In this document: positions 24,028-35,470 of the stretch, one piece after another | How the letters are laid out: each line of letters opens with the position of its first letter | Numbering within the stretch: position 1 is the first letter of the stretch | Source: Megalobrama amblycephala | Lineage: Eukaryota > Chordata > Actinopteri > Cypriniformes > Xenocyprididae | Assembly (NCBI RefSeq): GCF_018812025.1 | Contig: NC_063066.1 | Span: 3,244,692-3,308,691, forward strand | Length of the DNA stretch: 64,000 bases | Reading direction: 5' to 3' | The notes under the pieces: model-generated | Database searches by the model: none | The model's input: only the letters and a program-made list of their open reading frames with translations | Told to the model about the DNA's origin: nothing | Program-made: the position numbers and the translations under genes

Positions 24028-24252
24028 TTAAAGAGGATGAGGGTGATGTGGGCAGATCATTTGGTGTGGGTCACAACTCTTCACTTTCTGCTGAATTTGC
24101 AATCTGGCAGTGATCGTAGCAGGTAGACCAATCAAGCGAGAATTGCAGTAGTTGAGGTGAGAGGTTATGAATGCACGGACCAGAGCTTCAGTGTCTTTTG
24201 AGCTTAAAAGTGGGCGTGCAATGTTGTGGAGGTGGATGAACAGCCTTAACAA
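24028..24252 (-). pseudogene. L2/CR1-type LINE reverse transcriptase fragment
   Basis: A 74-codon minus frame reading LHNIARPLLSSKDTEALVRA, then FITSHLNYCNS and LIGLPATITARLQIQQK. It aligns residue by residue with the post-catalytic region of the LINE frame at 49739-51433 (HLKNIARIRCFFSSQDLEKL, then FITSRVDYCNG and LTGLPKKTIRQLQLVQ, residues 388-438). Only this C-terminal-thumb stretch remains; no polymerase motifs are present, and the homology stops before the usual NAAARIL segment. A short, dead insertion or recombined relic. Confidence 0.75.
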
Positions 24253-25395
24253 GGGTCGTTATGTGGGCTTGACAAGTTAGAGATGATGACACCTAGATTT
24301 CAAATAGTTTGGGAGGGTTTAGAAATAACACTATCAATCTCAGTGCTCATATCAGACTTGTTTCTGCAAGGAATGATGGTCCAAATAGCGTGGCCCCAGT
24401 ATTTGCTGTTGAATTTGAAAGATTTGGATCGCAACAATATTCAGATCACATCACTGTTGCTAGCATTAAAAGAGAGTGGGAGGACAGTTTCAGAACAGAA
24501 GTTTATTTCAGTTATTATGCTGTCAATAATTATTACAATCTATTAATGAGGCTAATAACTCTCAATTAAACACTGATTAACATGTAATTTCTTTTACCCA
24601 TATTAAATCTGATTTAGAAATAATTTGATTCAACCCTGTCTCTCACACACAGGCCATTGTGTTCTTATTGAATTTTTTGTATTATTTTCCATGTGGTGAA
24701 ATTTGTCGGACACAATGCTGCCAGATTCTTAACCTGCCAAATCCTCTTCTAGGCCATTAGAGGCAGCTGTGAATGATTTCTCCAGACCTGCAGCATGGCC
24801 ATCAACACAGAGCAAACACATGCTTATGGCTGTTAAACACAGACACACTGGCTTTCAGCCCAGACCTTTATACAACATCGCTTGAAGTGCTTTCACAGGA
24901 CTACCCTTTGAGGACACTGCACATTTTGGAGGGGCTTTGTATCATTTGGGGGACTGAGACCTGCTCCAAGTCCCAGTTCATTTCAGTGCTAACAAAACAA
25001 CATGGAAAGAAAGGATTGCTCATTTCCTTATCACGCTACCTATTCTTTCCAGGGCAGGTATTTTCAAAACCCACAATGACTGTGAGAGCAATACTGCCGG
25101 TCCCATTTCTATCTCCGGTAGCTCTATCTACACCGAGCCAGCTGATAAATTGGTGTAGAGAGAGCTTCCTAAATTGTACCGGTTGAATAAGTCATTGTAT
25201 TCAAGCACCTTCTATTTTAGGACCTTTTGTTCTTGTTACACGGTTTTAAGAATTAGTGCTGTAGAGATTAATCATTCAAAATGTAAACAGTGTTTATAAA
25301 GCAAGCATTTATCAAAAAAAGAAAAGAAAGAGAAAAAGCACAACATGTATGCATTTCTCATCTTCACTCTTAGACCTGCATGATCATGACTAATA
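24253..25395. other. No recognised gene; unassigned open frame
   Basis: The plus frame 24773-25186 (137 codons) is one of the longest outside transposons, but has no domain I know and an unremarkable composition. Overlapping frames at 24283-24569 are unassigned. Confidence 0.35.
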
Positions 25396-26238
25396 TACAC
25401 CAATCAGGCATAACATTATGACCACCTTCCTAATACTGTGTTGGTCCCCTTTTTGCTGCCAAAACAGCCCTGACCCGTCGATGCATGGACTCCTCTAGAC
25501 CCCTGAAGGTGTGCTGTGGTATCTGGACCAAGATGTTAGCAGCAGATCCTTAAAGTCCTGTAAGCTGCGAGGTGGAGCCTCCATGGATCAGACTTGTTTG
25601 TTCAGACATCCCACAGACGCTCGATTGGATTGAGATCTGGGGAATTTGGAGGCCAAGCCAACGCCTCAAACGCGTTGTTGTGCTCCTCAAACCATTCCTG
25701 AACCATTTTTGCTTTATGGCAGGAGCATTATCCTGCTGAAAGAGGCCACAGCCACCAGGGAATACCGTTTCCATGAAAGGGTGTACATGGTCTGCAACAA
25801 TGCTTAGGTAGGTGGTACGTGTCACAGTAACATCCACATGGATGGCAGGACCCAAGGTTTCCCAGCAGAACATTGCCCAAAGCATCACACTGCCTCCGCC
25901 GGCTCGCCTTCTTCCCATAGTGCATCCTGGTGCATTAACTTCTTGAGCAGTTTGAGCTACAGGAGCTCGTCTGTTGGATCGGACCACACGGGTCAGCCTT
26001 CGCTGAGTCTTGGCCGTCCATGACCCTGTCGCCGGTTCACCACTGTTCCTTCCCTGGAGCCCTTTTGATAGATACTGACCACTGCAGACCGGGAAAACCT
26101 CACAAGAGCTGCGGTTTTGGAGATACTCTGATCCAGTCGTCTAACCGATCACAATTTGGCCCTTGTCAAACTCGCTCAAATCCTTACGCTTGCCTATTTT
26201 TCCTGCTTCTAACACATCAACTTTGAGGACAAAATGTT
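25396..26238 (-). pseudogene. Tc1-like transposase pseudogene with 3' terminus (family 2, copy b)
   Basis: Sister of the copy at 16157-16959, with long stretches almost base-for-base alike. It retains the opposite end: the 3' terminus starting TACACCAATCAGGCATAACA at 25396, preceded by TA, and the C-terminal coding part. 25550-25987 reads GGGSVMLWAMFCWETLG and FQQDNAPA (second catalytic Asp). The N-terminal region at 26020-26200 has stops (the helix-turn-helix frame breaks soon after SEFDKGQIV). About 200 bp present in copy a between GCATCCTGGTG (16375) and CATTAACTTC (16577) are missing at ~25931, a deletion bounded by a GCA-type microhomology that removes the first catalytic-Asp region. Its 5' terminus is lost after ~26238. 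Confidence 0.9.
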
Positions 26239-28092
26239 GACTTAAACATCAGTTAGTTCCCAAAGCAACATTCAGTTTTTCACTGTCACGTTTTGACACT
26301 AACAATACTGGACCAAGGACTTGAGGTACTTAAATACACAATGATAATGAACCAAACTACAAACAGGTGTGCTAATTAATCAATGACCGGGTGGTTTTAG
26401 GGTTTCTGGCTGCTACAATGAGCAAATCTTTTGAAAGATATTTTCAATAAGAGCTTTATATGAGGAAAAAAACAAGATATCCTTGAGCATAACAGTATAT
26501 GTTTATCATCTTAAGACAAGGATGAAGTCACAGTTTCTACTCATTTCTGCTGTGTTATTGACATGGCAGATCTTTAATTGCATAGTTAAAAAAATCCATA
26601 ATTTTGTACATGGTTCAGAGCAGGTCTGTTTGGATAAAATAATGTTAAATGCACATTTTAAACTGCTACTAAACATAGTAGTTAGGGATGACAAAATAAA
26701 TTTACTTTTGAAGGGAAATGTGTTCAGTTGCATTCAAGTGAATTCAACATTATTGTGCAAAACAATCTGTTTCTTGGTAATATGACTAATGCAACATTTA
26801 GCCCATGAGCTGGTTTTTGGCTGTAGTAGTATTAAGCAGGTCATGTGATCTCAAAATGTCAGCTCTCATTAGACAACCTGTAAGTAAATTAAATTTGCTT
26901 TTAAAAGGCTACTGAGATGACTAAATTGATAATTTGATATACTAATTTGAGGTTTTCCTAATTCTGATTTTGTTTTATTTATATTAACTTAATAACATAG
27001 ATAAGTCAAAACATAGATAAGTATATGTACACACAAAGAAGTGAATACTTGATAAGTATATTTTATTTCATCAGAAAAAAATATCAACATTTTTTTTGAA
27101 GTAATTTATATTTAAAAAAAAAAAAATCTGAAGTAGGAAAATCCCAAAAATTGTATATAAAATGTTTTGATACAGAGAAGAGGCAGAGGTTTAGAAACGA
27201 GGAATTCATGTCATCCAGATTTATCGGAATGCACTGAAGGTGCTTTAATATCTAAATCCATTTCACATCAGATTGAAGGTATTAATCAGCTGTGCTTTCT
27301 GTTTTCAGCCCTGATTGTAACAGATTCATCATCAAGACAATTTCCCCACTGAAATGGCATAATTTGCTGTAATTTCCTCAGTCAGTCTGAAGACTTTTTC
27401 GTGCCTTTCTCTTCAATTTGAACTCAATTTAAGAAGATTGTCGAGCTCCAGGAACAATAAACAGGCTTGTATCAGGTCAGTCGTTCTCCGTCTCAGAGAT
27501 GTGTGCAGATTGGATGTGTGAAGCCCCAGGTGACACATGTCATAACACTAACTGCATTATTCTGTTAAACTGAATCATCAAGACCCCAGAGACACAGATG
27601 AATCCAAGTGACTGAATTGACAACCGTTTTGAAGCAGCAGAACAGCTGATGCAGGGTGTTTATTACTTGAGGAAACGGTCAGATCATCTCTCAGCAATGC
27701 TAATATATTTTGTCTTCTATTCAGCCAACAAATGCATTGGAACCAATTAGACCGAGAAACAAATTATATTTTGGAGGCTTCTTAACAGCATGAAACAGAC
27801 TTGTGTTTGTTCCCTGTCTGCTGTGAAGTGGTCATATACAAAGCTATCAGACAGAAAGATGGCAGCATGCTGGTCACGTACTTCCAGGTCTGCATTCACC
27901 AGCCAAGAAACTGCCATTGAGATGAATGGGAACGTTAACAGATAGTTTTCTACAAGTATATTAGAGCATTGTTTGAGGGTCGCAATCATCCCAACATAGC
28001 AACTTTGGCTCAGTTTGTGGGTCAAGTTTAGGGCAGGACTATTTGTTTATCTGACCGATGATTGTAAGTGTTTGAAAACTGGGGAAGCTACT
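26239..28092. other. No recognised gene
   Basis: Overlapping 75-100 codon frames at 26483-26785 lie on opposite strands. A 92-codon minus frame at 27747-28025 includes CCCATTCATCTCAATGGCAG (complement), which I associate with foldback interiors. None is supportable as a gene. Confidence 0.35.
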
Positions 28093-28300
28093 TTAAAGTG
28101 ATAGTTCACCCAAAATGATTCACTCCCCCTCAAGTTGTTCCAAACCTGCATAAATATCTTTGTTCTGCTGTAGACAAAGGAAAATATTGGAAGAATGTTT
28201 GTAACCAAGCAGATCTCGCCCCCTATTGACTGCCATAGTATTTTTTTTTTTTATGATGGTCAATGGGGGGTGAGGTCCAACCACTAATTTCATCCAATTT
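28093..28300 (+). mobile_element. TTAA foldback element, left part
   Basis: TTAAAGTGATAGTTCACCC at the left edge, then CAAGTTGTTCCAAACCTGCA. CCCCTATTGACTGCCATAGT and its complement (ATGGTCAATGGGG) mirror around a T run at 28243. The right terminal arm is missing. Confidence 0.75.
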
Positions 28301-29743
28301 CCGAAGGCCTGTCATATCCAAACACACAGCATCTCTGCAACATGACGACAATACTTCAATTCACTGAAGCCTCGCCTTTTTTCATTATGCTACATGTCAC
28401 ACTGTGACGTAGATGTTTGTAGAAGTAATATCTGGACGTTAATTGATGCGTTTTAGGCCTGTAAGTGTTAAGAGAGGATGTATCATTTATTTCATTATAC
28501 ACCAATACTTGATGGAAAAAGTAGCTGGAAATTTTAGTAGTGGCACTACTTTTAGTGGTTGAAGCCATTCACACATGACCCATTTTTGCATCCATGTCAG
28601 TGTGTTTTTTAATTGTTTTTTCTAGTATATAAACCTCTTTTACCAATCTAGCTTTTTTAAAAGCAAGGACACGTTCTGTATGAACAACCTCTTATACTCC
28701 CACACTGATGTTGTTCAACTGACGATATAAGGCTCAAATTGCATGTCACAATCAATTTTTTCTCCCTGTCTCTCAACTGAATGTGTTCCCATTTTTTCTA
28801 AAGGTGCAGTCCATAGTTTCCTGTGTACAATGACATGCTTTTCAATTTCCAGCTCGGAATGCTCTATTGTCTGGACTTATTGATCGGCCGTTTCACATCA
28901 TCTGTCTCTTCAAGCAGAATCCAAGCGGAGGTCTTCTGCAGGTCAGCTTTTTTTTTTTAAGACTGACTTTAGATGTTTTTTAAGCAATTCAATGTCTCCT
29001 TTTCCAGTTTTATTTATTTCAGGTACACTATTATTGACTTGGCATTATTGACTCTTCATAATCCATCTTTTATCTTTAAGAGACGGCAATCAAAAAACAG
29101 ATAAAACTGACCTTGATGATCCTCAGGCAAATGTTGGCTTTCAATTTATTTACATCCTTACAAATCACAATGTATTTTTCTGTAATAACTACCTGTGCCA
29201 TTCATGCTTTATAGTTTATATGGACAAATAAATATGTTTGAAAATCAGTTCCAGACAGAAAACTGCTCGAGGGCCAAACACGCAATCTCACAGGGTCTTT
29301 TGTGTTTCGAGGTTATGCGCATCAGTTCACTCTAATCTATAACCATGGTCAGTTTTCAATACAAGCTTTACAAAAAATGACAACATCTGCTTATTATGTG
29401 GCAACTAGCCATTTTCTGAATAGCTTGAGTCTTTGGCCTTGAAATGAAGCTTGTAGGTCTTGCATAATGGCAGCTGTTCAGAATTGGATTTTAAGCTCTT
29501 CCCGCTTCCACTCCTCTATCACTGTCACTGTTAGAGATGTTTAGCATAGTAATTCATTGCATGAATTATTGCCTAACTACTTAAATCATCTGAAAGGAAA
29601 TTAAACAGTAACTCTTTGTAGTAATGTCCCACGGGTTTATGAAGGGCTTTATTAATACCAAATTATTCATTCACAAATGCAAATTATAAATGGTTCATAT
29701 ACAACATGGATAATAGGGTGACTAGCCTGAAATATCAGCCTAA
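28301..29743. other. Unique-looking region containing a candidate exon
   Basis: Apart from the short candidate at 28853-28941, no repeat or gene is recognised. Confidence 0.4.
28853..28941 (+). CDS. Candidate internal exon of an unidentified host gene
   Basis: An 89 bp segment is preceded by a pyrimidine-rich stretch ending in TTCAATTTCCAG and followed by CAG|GTCAGC, so both splice signals are acceptable. In one frame (two leading bases, then 29 codons) it reads RNALLSGLIDRPFHIICLFK followed by QNPSGGLLQ, without stops. It would start in phase 2 and end in phase 0. I do not recognise the protein. An open frame of 29 codons is expected by chance about a quarter of the time, and another frame is also open, so the case rests on the splice sites and protein-like composition. 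It lies in repeat-poor sequence. Low confidence; it could be fortuitous. Confidence 0.25.
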
Positions 29744-30040
29744 TCGGGTAACACTTTACTTACTTTACTATGGAACATTCTGTTGACTATTAGTAACTTT
29801 GTAACTAACTCTACTAACTCTTATTAGAGTATTAGTAGACTGTCTGCTTAATATCTGCTAACTGTTTATTGTGATGGTCCCCCAACAGACATTTTACTGA
29901 CTATAAGTACATTTGCAAGTATATATATAAAATCGGTAACACAATTAGGGTCCAATTCTCACTATTAACTAGATGCTTATTAGCATGCATATTACTAGGA
30001 TATTAGTACTTATTAATGCATGCATTATTCTGCATGCATT
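29744..30040. repeat. GGTAACAC-type dispersed repeats, two adjacent fragments
   Basis: GGGTAACACTTTACTTACTT at 29748 is followed by many CTATTAGT-type phrases. A second start, CGGTAACACAATTAGGGTCC, lies at ~29935 with TTAGCATGCATATTACTAGG, as at 16035. Related starts occur at 14363 (reverse) and 55521. Confidence 0.55.
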
Positions 30041-31498
30041 ATTACTGTATGTATGTCATTTATATATTTACTGTATATATATATTTTATTAAAAATAGAC
30101 ATTTTAAAAACTGAAACTAATAAAAATGACAAAAACAAAAACTTTAACTAAAATTAAAATAAAACAGAAAATATAAAAATCTAATTCAAAATTTAAAAAC
30201 TAAAAGTATATCATTGATACTAAAATTACACTGATTCTGACAGTAGTTTTGTACTTTGTTATTAATTAATTTGGTCTTGGTTGAAAATTTAACGTAATAT
30301 ACAGATTAATTAATATCATATATCATTAAGATACAAGATAAAGATACAATGTAAAATTTCAATTCAAGTCAATATTTCATGTCCACATATTTATTTGTTG
30401 AGCTGCCGTGTAATAAATGAGATAATGTGTACTCAGCCGATCATCATCCATTATCAGAATACTTGATTCTGATTGGTCAGTTGCTGCGTTCTGTTTTCAA
30501 ATGACCACTGAAAACTGACCAACGTCCCTGCTAGCAGTCTCCTGAACTGTACTGTAACTCCTAATCTGTTTGTCCAAACAATTGAAGGCACAGGGTTTCT
30601 TGAACATTCAAGAAACCATGTCATTATTTTTGCAATTACATTTAGTATCTGAAACTCAAAATAGCTTACTTAAAAAGTCATAATCGCCAGCTCATTTGCA
30701 GAGTAACTACATTTGTAATTAAATGGTGTTGCTTTGTGTCAGTATTATAGAGTATTAGTATTGCCAAGACGCTTGCAGGTGGTGTATCTCTCATAATAAA
30801 TGGAGAGGGACAGACAGACACTTTGATTTCACCAAATCACACGAGTTCGATGAGCACCCCTGCTGAGTAATGCTTACTGGAATCACAAACCGCATCAGCT
30901 CAGTCAAGCATCTGGGAAACACACATTCGCCTGTCTTCTCAATTGCATGGGTTGGATTAAGAGGAGATTTAGTTAATTGGAATAAATGGTAATCTTTTTC
31001 CACGTGCATCTGGCAAACAATCAGAGCAGTAGAGAAGATGTGGGTTATACATTAGCATTGCCTCAGTCCAGATACGTATGCTTTTGTCAAAGACATGAAT
31101 TAATAAAAAAGAACCCATTTTTAAAAAATGACTGCGGAAAATAGACCATGAAATATCTAGAGGGGAACAGAAAATCAGCTTCATTCTTGCATGAAATGTG
31201 GCTGCTAATAAGATGGAGAGGATTTGAATGCATCTGTCGACCATCAGCATTACATATGCATAAGCTATGTATCTCTTCCAAACATATACTGTACATTTGA
31301 ATTACATTTGTTGTTAGCAGACGCTCGCCTACCGAAACAACTTGTGTAGTGCACAAATCAGTAGAAAATACCAGAACAGGCAGCACGAGAATATACAGTG
31401 CTTGCTTAGCTACAATGTGTAATATTTCCTTCCCACAATGTAACTGTTTCTTATTTTAAACTTTCTCACAATTTTTTTTTTCAAAAACTTTATAGTAA
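30041..31498. other. No assignable gene
   Basis: Unique-looking. Overlapping minus frames (30791-31386, up to 99 codons) are in different registers and unrecognised. Confidence 0.4.
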
Positions 31499-32608
31499 GC
31501 CAATCAGCAATAGTGGGTGTGTCCTCTCATGATGGGGGGAGGAGAGAGAGTGAGCCAATCAGCAGTAGGGGCGTGTCCTCTCATGATGGGGGAGGAGAGA
31601 GAGTGAGCCAATCAGCAGTAGGGGGTGTGTCCTCTCATGATGGGGGGAGGAGAGAGAGTGAGCCAATCAGCAGTAGGGGGTGTGTCCTCTCATGATGGGG
31701 GGAGAGAGAGTGAGCCATTCAACAGTAGGGGGTGTGCCCTCTCATGATGGGGGAGGAGAGAAAGTGAGCCAATCAGCAGTAGGGGGTGTGCCCTCTCATG
31801 ATGGGGGAGGAGAGAGAGTGAGCCAATCAGCAGTAGGGGGTGTGTCCTCTCATGATGGGGGGAGGAGAGAGAGTGAGCCAATCAGCAGTAGAGGGTGTGT
31901 CCTCTCATGATGGGGGGAGGAGCGAGAGTGAGCCAATCAGCAGTAGAGGGTGTGTCCTCTCATGATGGGGGGAGTGAGCCAATCAGCAATAGGGGGTGTG
32001 TCCTCTCATGATGGGGGAAGAGAGAGAGTGAGCCAATCAGCAGTAGGGGGTGTGTCCTCTCATGATGTGGGGAGGAGAGAGAGTGAGCCAATCAGCCAAT
32101 CATGTCCTCTCATGATGGGGGGAGAGAGAGTGAGCAATTCAACAGTAGGGGGTGTGTCCTCTCATGATGGGGGGAGGAGAGAGAGTGAGCCAATCAGCAG
32201 TAGGGGTGTGTCCTCTCATGATGGGGGGAGTGAGCCAATCAGCAATAGGGGGTGTGTCCTTTCATGATGGGGGAGGATAGAGTGAGCTAATCAGCAGTAG
32301 GGGGTGTGTCCTCTCATGATGGGGGGAGGAGAGAGAGTGAGCCAATCAGCAATAGGGGGTGTGTCCTCTCATGATGGGGGAGGAGAGAGTGAGCTAATCA
32401 GCAGTAGGGGGTGTGTCCTCTCATGGTGGGGGAGGAGAGAGAGTGAGCCAATCAGCAATAGGGGGTGTGTCCTTCCATGATGGGGGAGGATAGAGTGAGC
32501 TAATCAGCAGTAGGGGGTGTGTCCTCTCATGATGGGGGGAGGAGAGAGAGTGAGCCAATCAGCAATAGGGGGTGTGTCCTCTCATGATCGGGGAGGAAAG
32601 AGAGACAG
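31499..32608 (+). repeat. Minisatellite, 21 units of ~55 bp with a CCAAT-box core
   Basis: Unit: GTGAGCCAATCAGCAGTAGG, GGGTGTGTCCTCTCATGATG, then GGGGGAGGAGAGAGA. I count 21 units; lengths vary from ~45 to 55 bp by loss of GGAGAGAGA-type stretches. Sixteen units keep the exact core GCCAATCAGC, which fits the NF-Y (CCAAT-box) consensus; unit 12 has a second CCAAT. Units 5 and 13 share a variant (ATTCAACAGTAGG). From about 32235 the units alternate between GCCAATCAGCAATAG and GCTAATCAGCAGTAG, a two-unit higher-order repeat of ~107 bp. Open frames across the array (HDGG/SEPIS-type repeats) are by-products. Confidence 0.97.
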
Positions 32609-34292
32609 AGCAGGAGGGAGATTTGAAGAAAGACTGTATAAAGAGAGAAGGCTGAGAGACATCACAAAAGAGAAAAGGTCAGAGGAATATCACTGGAAAA
32701 AGAAAGGTTATGATCAGACAAGTGCTTTAGTATTAAAATTTACCTGCATTAATATTAGAAAAGCTTTACAACGCTGGAGAGACCTAAGCAGGAATGTCTG
32801 AAAATGGACGCTGAGTTTGCATTGTTTCTGTTCCTTACGTAACATTGGTTTAGCTACGATTCACAGAACCAAGATATGCTGTTGTTGTAATATTAACTAA
32901 AATAACAGGACACTTTTGAGAGTCATTGTTTGTCTGGAGCTGGTGTGCTGCTGGCAACTAACAACTTGTATATGTTTTTGTACTATATATATACTTTTAA
33001 ACTGTATGTTATTTTTTTGTTTTTCCTTGTCGTTCATTGGTCAAATTCACTTTATTTTTCACTAAGCATTTTCAGCTATGATAAAGGGACATGCATATTC
33101 ATGCATTTTGGAGGTGAAACAATGAAGGGAGGGGTGTGTTTGTTTGGATTTCAAATATCAACAGTGTTTCTCAGAAATTGCTTACTGCAAAAAAACAGAT
33201 GTATACACAATCATAATATTCAACTGAATCAAACACTTGACTCCAGTTTACTTAGTTTTAAAGTATATCGAGTTCTACACACTATACAAACCATATGGGA
33301 GGGAAAATATATTTGTCTGCTTGTTGAATTAGAGCTCAGTCAAGTACCTTTTTTCCTTGATTCACTTATTTGCATAGGACCAGATTTTTTTTTTTTTTTT
33401 TTTTGCATTGCATTGCATTGCATTTTTAGAAGCTCCCAATTCAGTGTCACACTGTCATGTGCTAATAATGGCATAAATGTATTCAGAGACAGCGAGAGAA
33501 ATGAAAATGAGAAGAGACACCCCTGAAAACATGCAGCTGATGAATTTGAGTAGTGACTCATTTGACATTGAGACTGCCGCTGATTATAACTCTGTCTCAC
33601 CAACAGCTGTGGCAGCTTCAAAATGATTTTCTCTATGATTCTGATTACTTATATGATTATTTAGTATGTAGAAAGTGCGTTGTGTAGAGACCGTTTTTAA
33701 ATTGTCCATTTGGGAGATTTAGACACTATTCTTTTTTATTCCTTGTAAAAAGATTTACACTTTGACATTACATAAATAATTTTAAAGAATATATGTCAGT
33801 GCAAACTGAATGTAATATTTTGGACACTTAAATGCATATTAATTGCAATCAAATGAAAATGATTATAATTTAAAATTATATTAAATTCTCTTAAGATTTG
33901 AAGTACACTAGAAGTGCACATTAAATAAAATCAATGCACAAAATAAGAAATTTGTCTTACAGTTTGCTTGCAGTTGCACATTTGAAATTTTTTGTAAGAT
34001 GATATTTCATTTTTCCTAATCATAACTTGGACTGCACTGGGTGTTGTATGTTTAATAAATTGCTTTGCCAGTCCAACTATTCCATTCTATACAACTGTCT
34101 CTGTTGGGACTAGCCCCTGTGGGCCTCCCTCGGGCAGGACCCACACAGAGAGACCTGGTCAATAGCTTTTGTTTTAGATTAGAAACCAAAGCTTTTCTTC
34201 AGCCACTGATCTGCATGCAACAGCATCCACAGACAGACCGCACCCGCCTTACCCTCCACATCAGACATCTTTAATCCTGCTCCTGGCGATCC
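32609..34292. other. No recognised gene; poly-T and GCATT repeat
   Basis: 33385-33404 is a T run, followed by four GCATT units (33405-33424). The 198-codon plus frame 32930-33526 runs through the T run and is AT-driven. 32609-32950 may belong to the element in which the minisatellite grew, but this cannot be shown here. Confidence 0.4.
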
Positions 34293-34326
34293 AAAATTAA
34301 CCATAGTTTTGTTATAGTGTAGTAAC

Positions 34327-35292
34327 CAGTTTTGGGGTTAATGCAATTTACGTAATCAGGTTACTTTTTCAAGTAACTAGACTTAAGTTAAACATCACAT
34401 TTGTTTTATTTTTGTTTTTATTGCTGCACCCTCCATTGGATACGTGTGAATTTGCATTTTCTTCAGCCTGAGGCTTATACATTTCACATTTGCTGTAAAA
34501 GTAAAAAACCAAAAATATATCCTTTATTTTTTATTATTAAAAAACATGCAAGCCCAGCTTAGGTGGCAAAAAGTAATGTAATGCAATTACTTTCCATTAA
34601 AAAGTAAGTAATGCAATTTTTATAGATATAGAACCTTTTCATAGTTCCTAGAACTATTGACTGAAGTACCCGGATTTTGCCGTGTTTACACCGCAGGAAC
34701 TAGGAACGATTTTAGTTCTATGAACTCCTTTTGGGGGAACTAAATTAGCTCCTACTTCAGAGTACGGTCTAAACCAGTACTATAGGATGTCAAACACCGT
34801 CACCCGGCATTTTTAAAAAGCCGTGTAAACATATTTACTTCACAAACATGGAAAACGGCGATAAAGGCATTTACCTGTTGTCTGCATTGTGTTCTTGAGG
34901 ATATGCAATACTGAAAGTTGTCATAGGAGATTTAGTCTCTTAGCCCCACTTTTTGCTCTTTCAGTCGCGTAAATTATGCATTTACATTCCATCTCCATTA
35001 TCACAAAACCCACGACACACAACAAACCAATCATGGTGTCTTCCATCCACTGGTTTTTAGCATTTGTAAATGCTGCAATAAAGTCGGACGCTTCACAGTT
35101 CCTATTCCCGGTGCGAATGCAACCAGGAACATGGTCCGGGGAGAAATTAGTTCTCAGGGAACTATCCTAGTGACTAGTTCCTATAACTGAGTTCCTAGAA
35201 CTATTCAGTGTGAAAGCCCCTTTAGTTACTTTTTTAGGGAGTAACGCAATATTGTAATGCATTACTTTTAAAAGTCACTTTTCCTAACACTG
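34327..35292. mobile_element. hAT-like element inserted in the outer MITE
   Basis: Ends CAGTTTTGGGGTTAATGCAA and TTACTTTTAAAAGTCACTTT...CCTAACACTG. Target duplication GTAGTAAC is perfect at 34319-34326 and 35293-35300 (8 bp, hAT-type). Same family as 9387-11245. It is itself interrupted by another element. Confidence 0.85.
34627..35222. mobile_element. Innermost element of the nest (TAGGAACT type)
   Basis: The left sub-terminal CATAGTTCCTAGAACTATTG and right GAGTTCCTAGAACTATTCAG are inverted-repeat related. The edges read GAACCTTTTC and GAAAGCCCCTTTA. It lies between two halves of the surrounding element. Boundaries to within ~10 bp; no clear target duplication. No reading frame of note (35 kb frame of 64 codons unassigned). 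Confidence 0.6.
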
Positions 35293-35470
35293 GTAGTAAC
35301 CATGTTTTTTTTTTGTAGTGGATTGAATACCATTTGTATAACCACAGTTTTACTACAAATACCATGGTTAAACTATGGTTAGAGTAGCAAAACCCTTGTT
35401 AATTTGTGGTTACCATGGTTTAACTATAGTAACCCATGTTTGTATTTGTAGTAAAACCATGATTAATTTT

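Larger units (their letters stand above)
34293..35470. mobile_element. Outer MITE of a three-level nest (AACCATGGTT type)
   Basis: Left end AAAATTAACCATAGTTTT (34293) pairs with right end AAAACCATGATTAATTTT (to 35470). Only ~34 bp of the left side precede the inserted element at 34327; ~170 bp with several CCATGGTTAAACTATGG palindromes follow it. Confidence 0.65.

Noticed and set aside
24773..25186. 137-codon plus frame in unique sequence
   Set aside because: No domain, no splice or promoter context that I can support, and ordinary composition. Left as unassigned.
31499..32608. CRISPR-like array
   Set aside because: The whole ~55 bp unit is repeated; there are no unique spacers, and the context is a fish genome.
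31513..32801. Repetitive frames reading HDGG/SEPIS-type units across the minisatellite
   Set aside because: They follow from the repeat unit; units of 45-55 bp shift frame between copies, so there is no single protein.
32930..33526. 198-codon plus-strand frame
   Set aside because: It runs through a T homopolymer and GCATT repeats, is AT-driven and rich in F/L/Y, and shows no domain. Such a frame is expected by chance in this sequence.
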